Position numbers and translations under genes: made by a program. From an uncultured Lachnospiraceae bacterium (lineage in GTDB: Bacteria > Bacillota > Clostridia > Lachnospirales > Lachnospiraceae), in the NCBI GenBank assembly GCA_910585065.1, contig CAJUCG010000013.1, forward strand, positions 1 to 29,616: 29,616 nucleotides of DNA, read 5' to 3'. The notes under the pieces are model-generated. The model had not been told where the DNA came from. It searched no databases and saw only the letters and a program-made list of their open reading frames with translations. Positions 1-8,401 of this stretch are shown in pieces. The stretch's first letter is position 1; each line of letters begins with the position of its first letter.

Positions 1-9
1 GTGCCATAA

Positions 10-3000
10 ATGTCCTACGATATAGAAAATGACAGCGTGAAAGAAATCACGTATGATAAGATTAAGATCGGTCTTGCTTCGCCGGAAAAAATCCGTGAGT
101 GGTCAAGGGGCGAGGTAAAAAAGCCGGAAACAATCAATTACAGAACCTTAAAGCCGGAAAAGGATGGTCTGTTCTGCGAAAAGATCTTCGGACCGAGCAA
201 GGACTGGGAATGTCACTGTGGAAAGTACAAGAAAATCCGTTATAAAGGCGTAGTCTGTGACCGCTGCGGCGTTGAGGTGACCAAGGCCAGTGTGCGCCGT
301 GAGAGAATGGGACATATTGAACTTGCAGCACCGGTATCCCACATCTGGTATTTTAAGGGGATTCCGAGCCGCATGGGATTGATCCTTGACCTCTCGCCAA
401 GGGTACTTGAGAAAGTACTTTATTTTGCAAGCTATATCGTGCTTGACAAGGGGGATACCGACCTTTCTTACAAACAGATTCTAAGCGACAAAGAATTTCG
501 TGAGGCATATGATAAGTGGGGCAATACCTTCCGCGCTGGGATGGGTGCGGAGTCAATTATGGAGCTTTTGCAGGCTATCGACTTGGAGAAAGAGTCCGCT
601 GAATTAAAGAAAGGATTAAGAGAGTCCACCGGACAGAAGCGCGCGCGCATTATCAAGCGTCTTGAGGTAGTCGAGGCATTCCGCGAGTCTGGCAACAAGC
701 CGGAGTGGATGATTATGACTGTGATTCCCGTGATCCCTCCGGATATTCGCCCGATGGTGCAACTTGACGGCGGACGTTTTGCAACATCTGATATGAATGA
801 TCTCTACCGCCGCATTATCAACCGCAATAACCGCTTAAAGCGGCTTTTAGAGCTTGGCGCGCCGGATATTATTGTGCGCAATGAAAAAAGGATGCTCCAG
901 GAGGCGGTGGACGCACTGATTGACAATGGGCGGCGCGGCAGACCAGTTACAGGTCCTGGAAACCGGCCATTAAAATCCCTCTCCGATATGCTGAAGGGAA
1001 AGCAGGGGCGTTTTCGTCAGAATCTTCTTGGAAAGCGTGTCGATTATTCTGGCCGTTCCGTTATCGTAGTTGGTCCGGAACTTAAAATTTATCAGTGCGG
1101 TCTGCCGAAAGAAATGGCGATTGAGCTGTTTAAACCTTTTGTAATGAAGGAGCTGGTGGCGAAAAATACAGCTCACAATATCAAGTCCGCAAAAAAGATG
1201 GTGGAGCGTTTGCAGCCTGAGGTCTGGGATATTTTGGAGGACGTGATCCGCGAGCATCCGGTAATGTTAAACCGCGCACCTACACTGCACCGTCTTGGAA
1301 TTCAGGCATTTGAACCGGTGCTTGTCGAGGGCAAGGCAATCAAGCTGCATCCGCTTGTTTGTACCGCATTCAACGCCGATTTTGACGGCGATCAGATGGC
1401 AGTGCATCTTCCTCTCTCCGTGGAGGCACAGGCAGAATGCCGTTTCCTTCTGCTCTCGCCAAACAATCTCCTAAAGCCGTCCGACGGCGGTCCGGTGGCG
1501 GTTCCATCCCAGGATATGGTGCTTGGGATCTACTATCTGACGATGGGCAAGATGGTAGATTTCTCGGAGGATAAGGAAATTGCAGCGCGTGCCACAAAGC
1601 TTTATACGAACCTTGATGATATAAAGAAAGATTTGACTGAGAGCTATCTGGCAGTACAGGCGGGCAAAGCGGAGCGCGAGGGGATGTTTAACGAGGACAG
1701 CTATATCAAGTACCTTGTGGACGAGAAGACGGGGCGCACGGTAATCTGTCGTCCGAGTGATCTGTTGGGACATTATTACGAGGATACCAACACCGCACTG
1801 CTTGCGCATATGAATGGAGCAATTACCCTGCACCAGAAGATCAAGGTAAAGCGATGCGGAGTAAATGCGGCGGGCGCACCGATCGAGAAGATTCTTGAAA
1901 CCACTCTCGGACGTTTGCTCTTTAACGAGATTATCCCGCAGGATCTGGGCTTTGTCGATCGCAGCAAAGAGGAGAATATACTGGCACTTGAGATAGATTT
2001 CCACGTCGGCAAAAAGCAGCTAAAGAAAATTCTTGAGAAATGTATCAATATCCACGGCGCGACAACGACTGCGGAGACACTTGATGCGATCAAGGCGATG
2101 GGGTATAAATATTCGACGCTTGCGGCGATGACCGTATCGATTTCTGATATGACAGTTCCTGCGGCAAAGCAGGAGATCATCGCTGAGGCTGAGGCGACAG
2201 TGGATCGCATTGCAAAGAATTTCCGGCGCGGGTTAATGACCGAGGAGGAGCGTTACAAGGCGGTAATTGAGACTTGGAAGGAAGCGGACGATGAGATCAC
2301 GCACAAGCTTCTCTCCGGACTTGACAAGTACAACAATATCTATATGATGGCGGACTCCGGTGCGCGCGGTTCCGAAAAGCAGATCAAGCAGCTTGCCGGA
2401 ATGCGCGGGTTGATGGCGGATACCTCCGGCAAGACCATCGAGCTGCCGATCAAGGCAAATTTCCGTGAGGGGCTTGACGTACTCGAATACTTTATCTCCG
2501 CGCACGGCGCGCGCAAAGGGCTTTCTGATACCGCGCTGCGCACGGCGGACTCCGGTTACTTGACCAGACGGCTTGTCGATGTATCACAGGAGCAGATTAT
2601 CCGCGAGACAGACTGTTCGGAGGGGCTGGAGGAACTTCCGGGGATGTGGATCAAAGCGTTCTCGGACGGCAAGGAAATGATTGAGAGCTTAGAAGAGCGC
2701 ATTACTGGAAGGTACTCTTGTGAGACCATCTACGATGATAACGGCGAGATGATTGTCAAGAGAAACCATATGATTACCCCGCAGAGAGCAGCGCGCATCG
2801 TGGCGAAAAAGGAGATAAAAGAGGCAGGATTTGACGCAAAAATAAAGATTCGCACCATCCTGACCTGCCGTTCCCATGTCGGTGTGTGTGCAAAATGTTA
2901 CGGATCAAATATGGCAACTGGTGCGGCGGTACAGGTCGGCGAGGCTGTCGGCATTATTGCGGCACAGTCGATCGGCGAGCCGGGCACGCAGCTGACGATG

Positions 3001-3969
3001 AGAACCTTCCACACCGGCGGTGTGGCGGGAGATGATATCACACAGGGTCTTCCGCGTGTCGAGGAGCTTTTCGAAGCGAGAAAACCAAAGGGACTTGCTA
3101 TTATTGCGGAGTTTGGGGGCACCATCAATATCCGCGACACAAAGAAAAAGCGCGAGGTAGTGGTGACGAACACCGAGACGGCGGAGTCAAAGGCATATCT
3201 GATCCCATATGGCTCCCGCATCAAGGTAATAGAGAATCAGGTGATTGAGGCGGGCGACGAGCTGACCGAGGGAAGTGTCAATCCGCATGACATTCTAAAA
3301 ATTAAGGGTGTCCGCGCCGTGCAGGATTATATGATTCAGGAAGTGCAGCGCGTGTACCGCTTGCAGGGTGTGGAGATCAACGACAAGCATATCGAGGTGA
3401 TTGTGCGCCAGATGTTAAAGAAGGTGCGCATTGAAAATAACGGTGACTCAGAATTTTTGCCGGGTGCGATGGTCGATCTTTTAGAGTACGAGGATGAGGT
3501 GGCAAAGCTTACCGCACAGGGCAAGGAGCCGCCGGAGGGTAAGCAGGTAATGCTCGGTATCACAAAAGCCTCCCTCGCGACAAATTCCTTCCTCTCGGCA
3601 GCCTCCTTCCAGGAGACGACAAAGGTTTTGACCGAGGCGGCGATCAAGGGTAAAATTGACCCATTAATTGGTCTGAAGGAGAATGTTATCTTAGGAAAGC
3701 TGATTCCTGCCGGCACGGGAATGAAACGCTACCGCAATATCAAACTTGACTCGGATATGGCGGAGGAAATTATTGTAGCGGAAGATACCGAGGAGGGAAT
3801 TTATCCGGAAGAAAATTACGAAGACGATTTCGAAAAACTGGATTTTTCTGAGGAAAGTTTCGCACAGGATGATTTCTTAAAAGCGGATTCCCTAGAAGAA
3901 ATTTCCCTTAAGGGGATGGAGATGGAAGAAGCAGTGACAGAGGAAGTGTCCGAAAAAGATAAACAATAA
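10..3969 (+). CDS. rpoC: DNA-directed RNA polymerase subunit beta'
   Basis: Largest subunit of RNA polymerase, which carries the catalytic magnesium in the cytoplasmic transcription complex. The N-terminal zinc-binding cysteines are C68, C70, C83 and C86. The universal active-site motif NADFDGDQM lies at about 455-463, with D457, D459 and D461 holding the metal. The second zinc site is in CRSHVGVCAKC near 953, and the trigger-loop region GEPGTQLTMRTFHTGG follows. At 1319 residues it is about 100 longer than the usual Bacillota protein; the excess is mostly an acidic tail after about residue 1250. The start is the ATG 9 bases into the window, so the upstream rpoB and the ribosome binding site are not visible. 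A strong hairpin ends the operon just after the stop. Identification is certain. Confidence 0.99.
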   Translation: MSYDIENDSVKEITYDKIKIGLASPEKIREWSRGEVKKPETINYRTLKPEKDGLFCEKIFGPSKDWECHCGKYKKIRYKGVVCDRCGVEVTKASVRRERMGHIELAAPVSHIWYFKGIPSRMGLILDLSPRVLEKVLYFASYIVLDKGDTDLSYKQILSDKEFREAYDKWGNTFRAGMGAESIMELLQAIDLEKESAELKKGLRESTGQKRARIIKRLEVVEAFRESGNKPEWMIMTVIPVIPPDIRPMVQLDGGRFATSDMNDLYRRIINRNNRLKRLLELGAPDIIVRNEKRMLQEAVDALIDNGRRGRPVTGPGNRPLKSLSDMLKGKQGRFRQNLLGKRVDYSGRSVIVVGPELKIYQCGLPKEMAIELFKPFVMKELVAKNTAHNIKSAKKMVERLQPEVWDILEDVIREHPVMLNRAPTLHRLGIQAFEPVLVEGKAIKLHPLVCTAFNADFDGDQMAVHLPLSVEAQAECRFLLLSPNNLLKPSDGGPVAVPSQDMVLGIYYLTMGKMVDFSEDKEIAARATKLYTNLDDIKKDLTESYLAVQAGKAEREGMFNEDSYIKYLVDEKTGRTVICRPSDLLGHYYEDTNTALLAHMNGAITLHQKIKVKRCGVNAAGAPIEKILETTLGRLLFNEIIPQDLGFVDRSKEENILALEIDFHVGKKQLKKILEKCINIHGATTTAETLDAIKAMGYKYSTLAAMTVSISDMTVPAAKQEIIAEAEATVDRIAKNFRRGLMTEEERYKAVIETWKEADDEITHKLLSGLDKYNNIYMMADSGARGSEKQIKQLAGMRGLMADTSGKTIELPIKANFREGLDVLEYFISAHGARKGLSDTALRTADSGYLTRRLVDVSQEQIIRETDCSEGLEELPGMWIKAFSDGKEMIESLEERITGRYSCETIYDDNGEMIVKRNHMITPQRAARIVAKKEIKEAGFDAKIKIRTILTCRSHVGVCAKCYGSNMATGAAVQVGEAVGIIAAQSIGEPGTQLTMRTFHTGGVAGDDITQGLPRVEELFEARKPKGLAIIAEFGGTINIRDTKKKREVVVTNTETAESKAYLIPYGSRIKVIENQVIEAGDELTEGSVNPHDILKIKGVRAVQDYMIQEVQRVYRLQGVEINDKHIEVIVRQMLKKVRIENNGDSEFLPGAMVDLLEYEDEVAKLTAQGKEPPEGKQVMLGITKASLATNSFLSAASFQETTKVLTEAAIKGKIDPLIGLKENVILGKLIPAGTGMKRYRNIKLDSDMAEEIIVAEDTEEGIYPEENYEDDFEKLDFSEESFAQDDFLKADSLEEISLKGMEMEEAVTEEVSEKDKQ

Positions 3970-3974
3970 AATGG

Positions 3975-4010
3975 AAACAGCATAAAGTCTTCCCGGCTTT
4001 ATGCTGTTTT
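3975..4010 (+). terminator. Terminator-like hairpin after rpoC
   Basis: A perfect 13-bp stem (3975-3987 with 3997-4009) and 9-base loop start 6 bases after the rpoC stop. The following T-run is only four bases. It separates rpoC from fba. Confidence 0.8.
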
Positions 4011-4031
4011 GAAAAAATATAGCAAAAACAG

Positions 4032-4069
4032 TTTATTTTTTTTACAGGATGTAGTATACTATAGACAAT
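4032..4069 (+). promoter_or_regulatory. Probable fba promoter region
   Basis: Two overlapping sigma-A-like readings are possible: TTTACA (4041-4046) with GACAAT (4064-4069) at 17-bp spacing, or TTTATT (4032-4037) with TATACT (4055-4060) at 17-bp spacing. The region lies between the rpoC hairpin and the strong AAGGAGG of fba, so fba is probably transcribed on its own. Confidence 0.5.
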
Positions 4070-4091
4070 TTAAGACAAGGAGGATTTATTT

Positions 4092-4955
4092 ATGTTAGTA
4101 TCAGCAAAGGACATGCTTGTAAAGGCAAAAGCAGGTAAGTATGCAGTAGGACAGTTCAATATCAACAATCTTGAGTGGACAAAAGCGGCTCTTATCACAG
4201 CACAGGAGTGCAATTCCCCGATTATTCTCGGAGTTTCCGAGGGTGCGGGAAAGTATATGACCGGTTTTAAGACTGTGGCAGCTATGGTAAAGGCAATGAT
4301 TGAGGAGCTTAAGATCACAGTTCCGGTAGCACTGCATCTTGATCATGGTACTTACGATGGATGCTACAAATGTATCGAGGCGGGATTCTCGTCAATTATG
4401 TTCGACGGCTCCCACTATCCGATCGATGAGAATGTAGCGAAGACAAAGGAACTTGTTGGAGTCTGCGCAGAAAAAGGGATGTCTTTAGAGGCGGAAGTCG
4501 GCTCCATCGGCGGTGAGGAAGACGGCGTGATCGGAAAAGGCGAGTGCGCTGACCCAGCAGAGTGCAAACAGATCGCAGATCTCGGCGTGACGATGCTCGC
4601 GGCAGGAATTGGAAATATCCATGGCAAGTACCCGGAAAATTGGGAGGGATTGAGCTTTGAAACTCTCGATGCCATCCAGAAGCTCACCGGTGATATGCCG
4701 CTTGTACTGCACGGCGGCACAGGTATCCCGGAGGATATGATTAAAAAAGCGATCTCCCTCGGCGTTGCGAAGATCAACGTAAATACGGAGTGCCAGCTTT
4801 CCTTTGCGGCGGCAACAAGGAAATATATTGAGGAGGGAAAAGATCTCTCCGGCAAGGGATTTGACCCGCGCAAGCTTTTAAATCCGGGCTTTGAGGCAAT
4901 CAAGGCGACAATCAAAGAAAAGATGGAGCTTTTTGGTTCAGTTGGCAAGGCTTGA
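4092..4955 (+). CDS. fba: Class II fructose-1,6-bisphosphate aldolase
   Basis: Zinc-dependent aldolase of glycolysis and gluconeogenesis that interconverts fructose-1,6-bisphosphate with dihydroxyacetone phosphate and glyceraldehyde-3-phosphate in the cytoplasm. At 287 residues it has the usual class II length. HLDHG at 82-86 supplies the catalytic D84 and zinc ligand H85. The other zinc ligands are H177 in GNIHGKY and H207 in LHGGTG, and the phosphate-binding stretch KINVNTE lies at 227-233. The start is the ATG eight bases after a perfect AAGGAGG. It is flanked by hairpins on both sides and has a promoter of its own, so it is a monocistronic unit. Related tagatose-bisphosphate aldolases share the fold, but the sequence and its housekeeping setting favour Fba. 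Confidence 0.96.
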   Translation: MLVSAKDMLVKAKAGKYAVGQFNINNLEWTKAALITAQECNSPIILGVSEGAGKYMTGFKTVAAMVKAMIEELKITVPVALHLDHGTYDGCYKCIEAGFSSIMFDGSHYPIDENVAKTKELVGVCAEKGMSLEAEVGSIGGEEDGVIGKGECADPAECKQIADLGVTMLAAGIGNIHGKYPENWEGLSFETLDAIQKLTGDMPLVLHGGTGIPEDMIKKAISLGVAKINVNTECQLSFAAATRKYIEEGKDLSGKGFDPRKLLNPGFEAIKATIKEKMELFGSVGKA

Positions 4956-4996
4956 GAGTGAAGGGGAAATTCTTCCTTTCCTGTAGGAGAAGCTAA

Positions 4997-5066
4997 GGGG
5001 CTGTCGCACGAAGAAAAACATATACAATATATTGTATTGTTTCTTCTTCGTGTGACAGCTCTTTAT
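4997..5066 (+). terminator. Long imperfect hairpin, probable fba terminator
   Basis: The left arm begins GGGGCTGTCGCACGAAGAA at 4997 and the right arm ends with TTCTTCGTGTGACAGCTC near 5061. They form about 18 base pairs including a G-U, with an AT-rich loop (about 5020-5040) that is itself self-complementary. CTTTATTCTT follows. The stem is much longer than a simple terminator needs, so this may also be an intergenic repeat. Confidence 0.6.
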
Positions 5067-5121
5067 TCTTGTAGTAATCATTATCTAGGGTGTGCCATTT
5101 TTGGAGGGATGGAATTAGTTT

Positions 5122-5796
5122 ATGGATGAAATTGTTAGGCAGGCGATTCAAGAGGTTAAGCAGCTCTCTGACAAGGTGCCGCAGGGAAAACATATTGTGA
5201 CCGGGGATATCCGAAAGCTTTCCGGGAAATTGTACCGACAGATTAAGGATAAGACCATCGCGAATGTGCTTATCCTTGCAGAAGAACTTTTAAAGCAGCA
5301 TTCCTGGGCACTTGGCGTGATCGCATTTGACTGGGCGTACCGGGTAAAGACTCAGTATACGCTGGATACCTATGATATTTTCTATGCATGGCTAAAAAAA
5401 TATGTGCGCGGGTGGGGGGACTGCGATGATTTTTGTACCCATGCTTTCGGGGAATTGCTAAGACAGTATAAGCAGCTTTTTGCAAAGATATCTGACTGGA
5501 CAAAGGATGCGGATTTCTGGGTGCGCAGGGCGGCGGCAGTTATCCTAATACCGGGGATTTTAAGGGAGGACTATCAGGGGATAAACCCCTATGCGGTTGC
5601 GGACGCGCTGATCTATGACGCGCATGATCTGGTACAAAAAGGATATGGCTGGATGCTAAAATCACTCTCACAGGTGGAGCCGGATGCAGTCAGAGAATAT
5701 CTTGCCGCAAATTCCATGCGGATGCCAAGGACAGCGTTTCGCTATGCAATGGAAAAATTTGACAGAGAAACAAGAGAGAAATTGATGGCACTGTAA
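5122..5796 (+). CDS. AlkD-like DNA alkylation repair protein
   Basis: Member of the DNA alkylation repair (AlkD) family, HEAT-like helical-repeat glycosylases that excise positively charged alkylated bases such as N7-methylguanine and N3-methyladenine. It is 224 residues long, typical of AlkD. Family features are an acidic/aromatic segment WGDCDDFC at 98-105, DFWVRRAAAV at 131-140 where Trp and paired Arg face DNA in AlkD, and YGWMLKS at 175-181. No signal peptide or membrane segment is seen, so it is cytoplasmic. The start ATG follows TTGGAGGGATGGAATTAGTTT; the spacing is a little long but no better start is nearby. It sits alone between two hairpins. Activity is inferred from the family; I cannot tell whether base specificity is the same as that of the well-studied enzymes. 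Confidence 0.85.
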   Translation: MDEIVRQAIQEVKQLSDKVPQGKHIVTGDIRKLSGKLYRQIKDKTIANVLILAEELLKQHSWALGVIAFDWAYRVKTQYTLDTYDIFYAWLKKYVRGWGDCDDFCTHAFGELLRQYKQLFAKISDWTKDADFWVRRAAAVILIPGILREDYQGINPYAVADALIYDAHDLVQKGYGWMLKSLSQVEPDAVREYLAANSMRMPRTAFRYAMEKFDRETREKLMAL

Positions 5797-5830
5797 GGAG
5801 ATGTTTTGGAAATTAAAAAATATGCACAAT

Positions 5831-5863
5831 GAGTAGGAGGAAAATTCCCCCTACTCGATTTTT
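5831..5863 (+). terminator. Rho-independent terminator after the AlkD-like gene
   Basis: GAGTAGG (5831-5837) pairs with CCTACTC (5850-5856) and is followed by GATTTTT. It lies between the convergent AlkD-like and ankyrin genes. The T-run is on the plus strand only. Confidence 0.65.
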
Positions 5864-5914
5864 AAACATTTTGGGATGATTTACAGCCGCGCTCGCTATG
5901 TTTGAATTTGTAGA

Positions 5915-8011
5915 TTATGTATCTTTCATCCAGGTAAAGAGGGTATCAAATCCCTTCTCCGCCGCAAGCTGGGCTGGTGTAACCCCGTTATTATTTGCGT
6001 GCTTGTAGTCCGCGCCTTTTTTAAGCAGATATTTTGCGACAATCTGAGATCCTGCCTCCAGCACATAATGCAGTGCATTATTTCCTTCCCCGTCAACGGC
6101 GTTAAGATCCGCGCCTGCCTCGCAAAGTGTTTTGATAAGCTCCAGATGTCCGCCAAAGTTATCGGCGCATAATAATAATGCCGTATTGCCTTCCAAGTCT
6201 GTCCGGTTTATTTCCGCGCCTTTTTCGAGAAGTATTTTAAGTATTGGCAGTATATCGAGATTCATCCTTGTAGTTTCCCAGGAAAACAGATGAAGTAATG
6301 GTGTTTTTTTGTTATTGTCCACAAGGTCAATATGGGTAAGAAGGGAGAAAAGCTTTATGCGGTCTTCTGATGGCAATTCACTGCGATATCTATTTCTCAA
6401 AAGAAGATAATGTGCTGCACTGTAGCCTGCTGCATCGTAAATGGCATCATCCGCGCCAAATTTTAGCAGCAGCTTCGCCGCCTCGAAATTTCCGTAAATG
6501 CAGGAGAGATGCAGCGGAGTCATTCCCGCAGTGGCAGGGGCATCCTGCGGCAGATTTGGATCGGCTCCCCGCTCCAGCATAGCTGCAAGTGCATCCATAT
6601 TTTCTTCTATCACCGCATAGTGGAGCGCGGCAATTCCATAATTATCCCGCTCCTCCATGGACTGTGCCGAAAAAAGCGAAAAGACCTCACTTTTGCAGTG
6701 TTTGTTCTGCGCAAGCGTACATACAGGATTTTTGCCCTCAATTACCGTGGATTCCATATCTACGCCAAGTTCAATCAATTTTTTTATTATTGAAACATCC
6801 ACACAGTATTCTAAACATTTGTCCCGCAGACAATTGACTGAGTCCGAACCGCCATAGTATGGCTCAGTAAAATTCACCCCCGCATCATTGAATAATTCTA
6901 ATATTATTGTCTGTCCATAGTACAGAGGGGTTTCTAATATATCTTCCAGACATCCATAGTCTTCCTCTTCGTCCGCAAGTTTTAGAAGCTTTTTGACCAG
7001 ATATAGACCGAGGGCAAGTTTGTCGTTTTCCTTGCGGTAGCCAAAGGCATTGGTAAAGGCACTGTCCGCGAGACGGGCGAGATTGATCGCATCCACTTCT
7101 GCAAGTTTGCATTCCCCTTTTGCCCCGTAGTCTTTGAGTGCAACACAGAGCCCTTCTGCGCGATTTTCCTCGGCGATCATAAGGAGTGTTTTCCCGGATT
7201 TTGATTCTTTTGCGATCAATTCTGGGTATTCCATCAGCCGCAAAGCCGCCGTGGTGCGTCCGCGCAAAAGTGCGCGGTGCAAAAGAGTTTCGCCCGCATC
7301 ATCTACAAAATAAGGATCTGCGCCAAGTGCAAGATAGGTGTCGACCAAAGCGGCGGAAATCATGGGAAGTCCGCCATCCACCAGATAGACAAGTGGAGAA
7401 ATGCCCTGAGCATCCTTTTGATTGATGGCAGCAAACAATAAGGGAGTTTCGTCGGTGGATATTTTTGTTTTCTGGAAATTTCCATATTCTGTATGCCCCG
7501 CCAAAAGCAGAGCAATCTCTTTTCTCTGGCTTAATGAATGGATGGGTTCATCCGAAATTTTAAATCCCTCTGCAAATGGGTGTGCCAGATAATGAAAACC
7601 ATTTCTCCCCTTTGCGTCACAATGTGACAAATCTGCATTGTATTCCATCAAAAGTTTTGCCATCGCATAATTGCCGCGGCAGCACGCAAGAAGCAAAGGG
7701 GTTATACTCCAACCTTTTCCATCAGTAAGGTCGGCGGGAACGCCAGCGGCAAGAGATATTTTTACTGCATCGTAGAAATTATGCCATACTAACAGGGAAA
7801 AGAGGCTGTACCCATTTTTGTTATCGGCGGCGGATAATGTATCTATATCGCAGTTTCTTACACAGTCTTCTACTTCTTTGATTTCTTCCGGGGTGAAAAT
7901 TTGATCCTTATCGTCGCATTGATCAAAATCATCCTCCCACCAGGGGAGGAATTTGCCGCTTGTGCTTTCTGCGGACTCAGATAATTTTTTGATGACTTCG
8001 TTTAAGTTCAT
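5915..8011 (-). CDS. Large ankyrin-repeat protein
   Basis: A 698-residue soluble protein built mostly of ankyrin repeats, which act as protein-binding scaffolds. Clear repeats are in the N-terminal third (for example TPLLLACCRGNYAMAKLL), in the middle (GETLLHRALLRGRTTAALRL) and especially the C-terminal part, with GIAALHYAVIEENMDALAAM, TPLHLSCIYGNFEAAKLLL, NTALLLCADNFGGHLELIK and NALHYVLEAGSQIVAKYLL. The segment around residues 290-430 departs from the consensus. There is no signal peptide, membrane segment or visible enzymatic domain, so a cytoplasmic scaffold or inhibitor role is a guess. The start ATG follows AAAGGAAAAGCTT. Expression appears to come from a strong promoter about 170 bases upstream through a leader with its own small ORF. 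The gene stood opposite the ABC-transporter operon before the mobile element inserted. Confidence 0.88.
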   Translation of the reverse strand: MNLNEVIKKLSESAESTSGKFLPWWEDDFDQCDDKDQIFTPEEIKEVEDCVRNCDIDTLSAADNKNGYSLFSLLVWHNFYDAVKISLAAGVPADLTDGKGWSITPLLLACCRGNYAMAKLLMEYNADLSHCDAKGRNGFHYLAHPFAEGFKISDEPIHSLSQRKEIALLLAGHTEYGNFQKTKISTDETPLLFAAINQKDAQGISPLVYLVDGGLPMISAALVDTYLALGADPYFVDDAGETLLHRALLRGRTTAALRLMEYPELIAKESKSGKTLLMIAEENRAEGLCVALKDYGAKGECKLAEVDAINLARLADSAFTNAFGYRKENDKLALGLYLVKKLLKLADEEEDYGCLEDILETPLYYGQTIILELFNDAGVNFTEPYYGGSDSVNCLRDKCLEYCVDVSIIKKLIELGVDMESTVIEGKNPVCTLAQNKHCKSEVFSLFSAQSMEERDNYGIAALHYAVIEENMDALAAMLERGADPNLPQDAPATAGMTPLHLSCIYGNFEAAKLLLKFGADDAIYDAAGYSAAHYLLLRNRYRSELPSEDRIKLFSLLTHIDLVDNNKKTPLLHLFSWETTRMNLDILPILKILLEKGAEINRTDLEGNTALLLCADNFGGHLELIKTLCEAGADLNAVDGEGNNALHYVLEAGSQIVAKYLLKKGADYKHANNNGVTPAQLAAEKGFDTLFTWMKDT

Positions 8012-8179
8012 AAGCTTTTCCTTTCGGCTGGTGTGTCAATATTAAAGAGAACATTCTCAGCCAGTAATTGGGGCTGTACCATATCTTATGGTTCTCACCT
8101 TCTCGGATTTTGTAACATCCGATCTCCTGTAGCATTTTTACCGTTTCTGCTGCCTTTATCCCTTTTCTTTATTGTTTTT
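8012..8179 (-). promoter_or_regulatory. Structured leader with a 7-codon upstream ORF
   Basis: Between the ankyrin promoter and its start codon the minus strand contains AGGAG-ATCGG-ATG followed by six sense codons and TGA (8118-8095), encoding MLQNPRR. TCGGAT and ATCCGA flank the ATG as a small hairpin. Next comes ACCAT/ATGGT, then GGCTG/CAGCC ending just before the ribosome binding site. GAGAAC at the end of the uORF could pair with a downstream GTTCTC (8052-8047), competing with a local GAGAA/TTCTC hairpin. This resembles a leader-peptide attenuator, but I recognise no known riboswitch or leader class. Confidence 0.45.
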
Positions 8180-8208
8180 ATTGTACACGTAAATATTATG
8201 TATGTCAA
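8180..8208 (-). promoter_or_regulatory. Sigma-A promoter of the ankyrin gene
   Basis: On the minus strand TTGACA (8208-8203) is followed after 17 bp by TACAAT (8185-8180). This is consensus at all but one position and lies about 9 bp outside the left attachment repeat. Confidence 0.75.
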
Positions 8209-8216
8209 TGGTGGAG

Positions 8217-8265
8217 ATGCGATAGTTTTCGTATCTATATTTTTTTAGATTTAAGGATTATTTAA
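8217..8265 (+). repeat. Left attachment repeat (attL) of the integrated element
   Basis: A 49-base segment repeated in the same orientation at 14012-14060. The last 35 bases (8231-8265, starting GTATCTATATTTTTTTAGAT) are identical and the first 14 differ at three positions. The repeats bound the integrase-carrying segment and are offset by 5795 bp. Confidence 0.88.
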
Positions 8266-8293
8266 ATAAATACAGAAATGATGAATGTATAAA

Positions 8294-8338
8294 AACGCTG
8301 AAATCCCGCTATTTTACTGGGATTCAGCGTTTTTTGCT
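8294..8338. terminator. Bidirectional terminator beyond the integrase
   Basis: AACGCTGA-A-ATCCC (8294-8307) pairs with GGGATTCAGCGTT (8319-8331) with one bulged A. The stem is followed by a T-run on the plus strand and preceded by an A-run, which reads as T on the minus strand. It should stop integrase transcripts before attL and the ankyrin promoter. Confidence 0.8.
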
Positions 8339-8362
8339 TTTTCTGGAAACATCTGAAACTTG

Positions 8363-8399
8363 TTCTGACAATTTGCATTAGTGACAAATTAGCGACAAA
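8363..8399 (+). repeat. Integrase arm-like repeats, left end
   Basis: Two copies of ATTAGYGACAAA start at 8377 and 8388, eleven bases apart, immediately after the integrase stop codon. The 26-base block beginning TTCTGACAATTTGC (8363-8388) recurs with two changes at 13975-14000. Position and periodicity fit arm-type binding sites of a tyrosine recombinase. Confidence 0.55.
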
Positions 8400-8401
8400 T
8401 T

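Noticed and set aside
6370..7425. Plus-strand ORFs of 66-94 codons inside the ankyrin gene
   Set aside because: They lie opposite a clearly coding frame, lack ribosome binding sites and have unlikely composition.
8033..8248. A 71-codon plus-strand ORF next to attL
   Set aside because: It runs antisense through the ankyrin leader and promoter and has no ribosome binding site or recognisable sequence.
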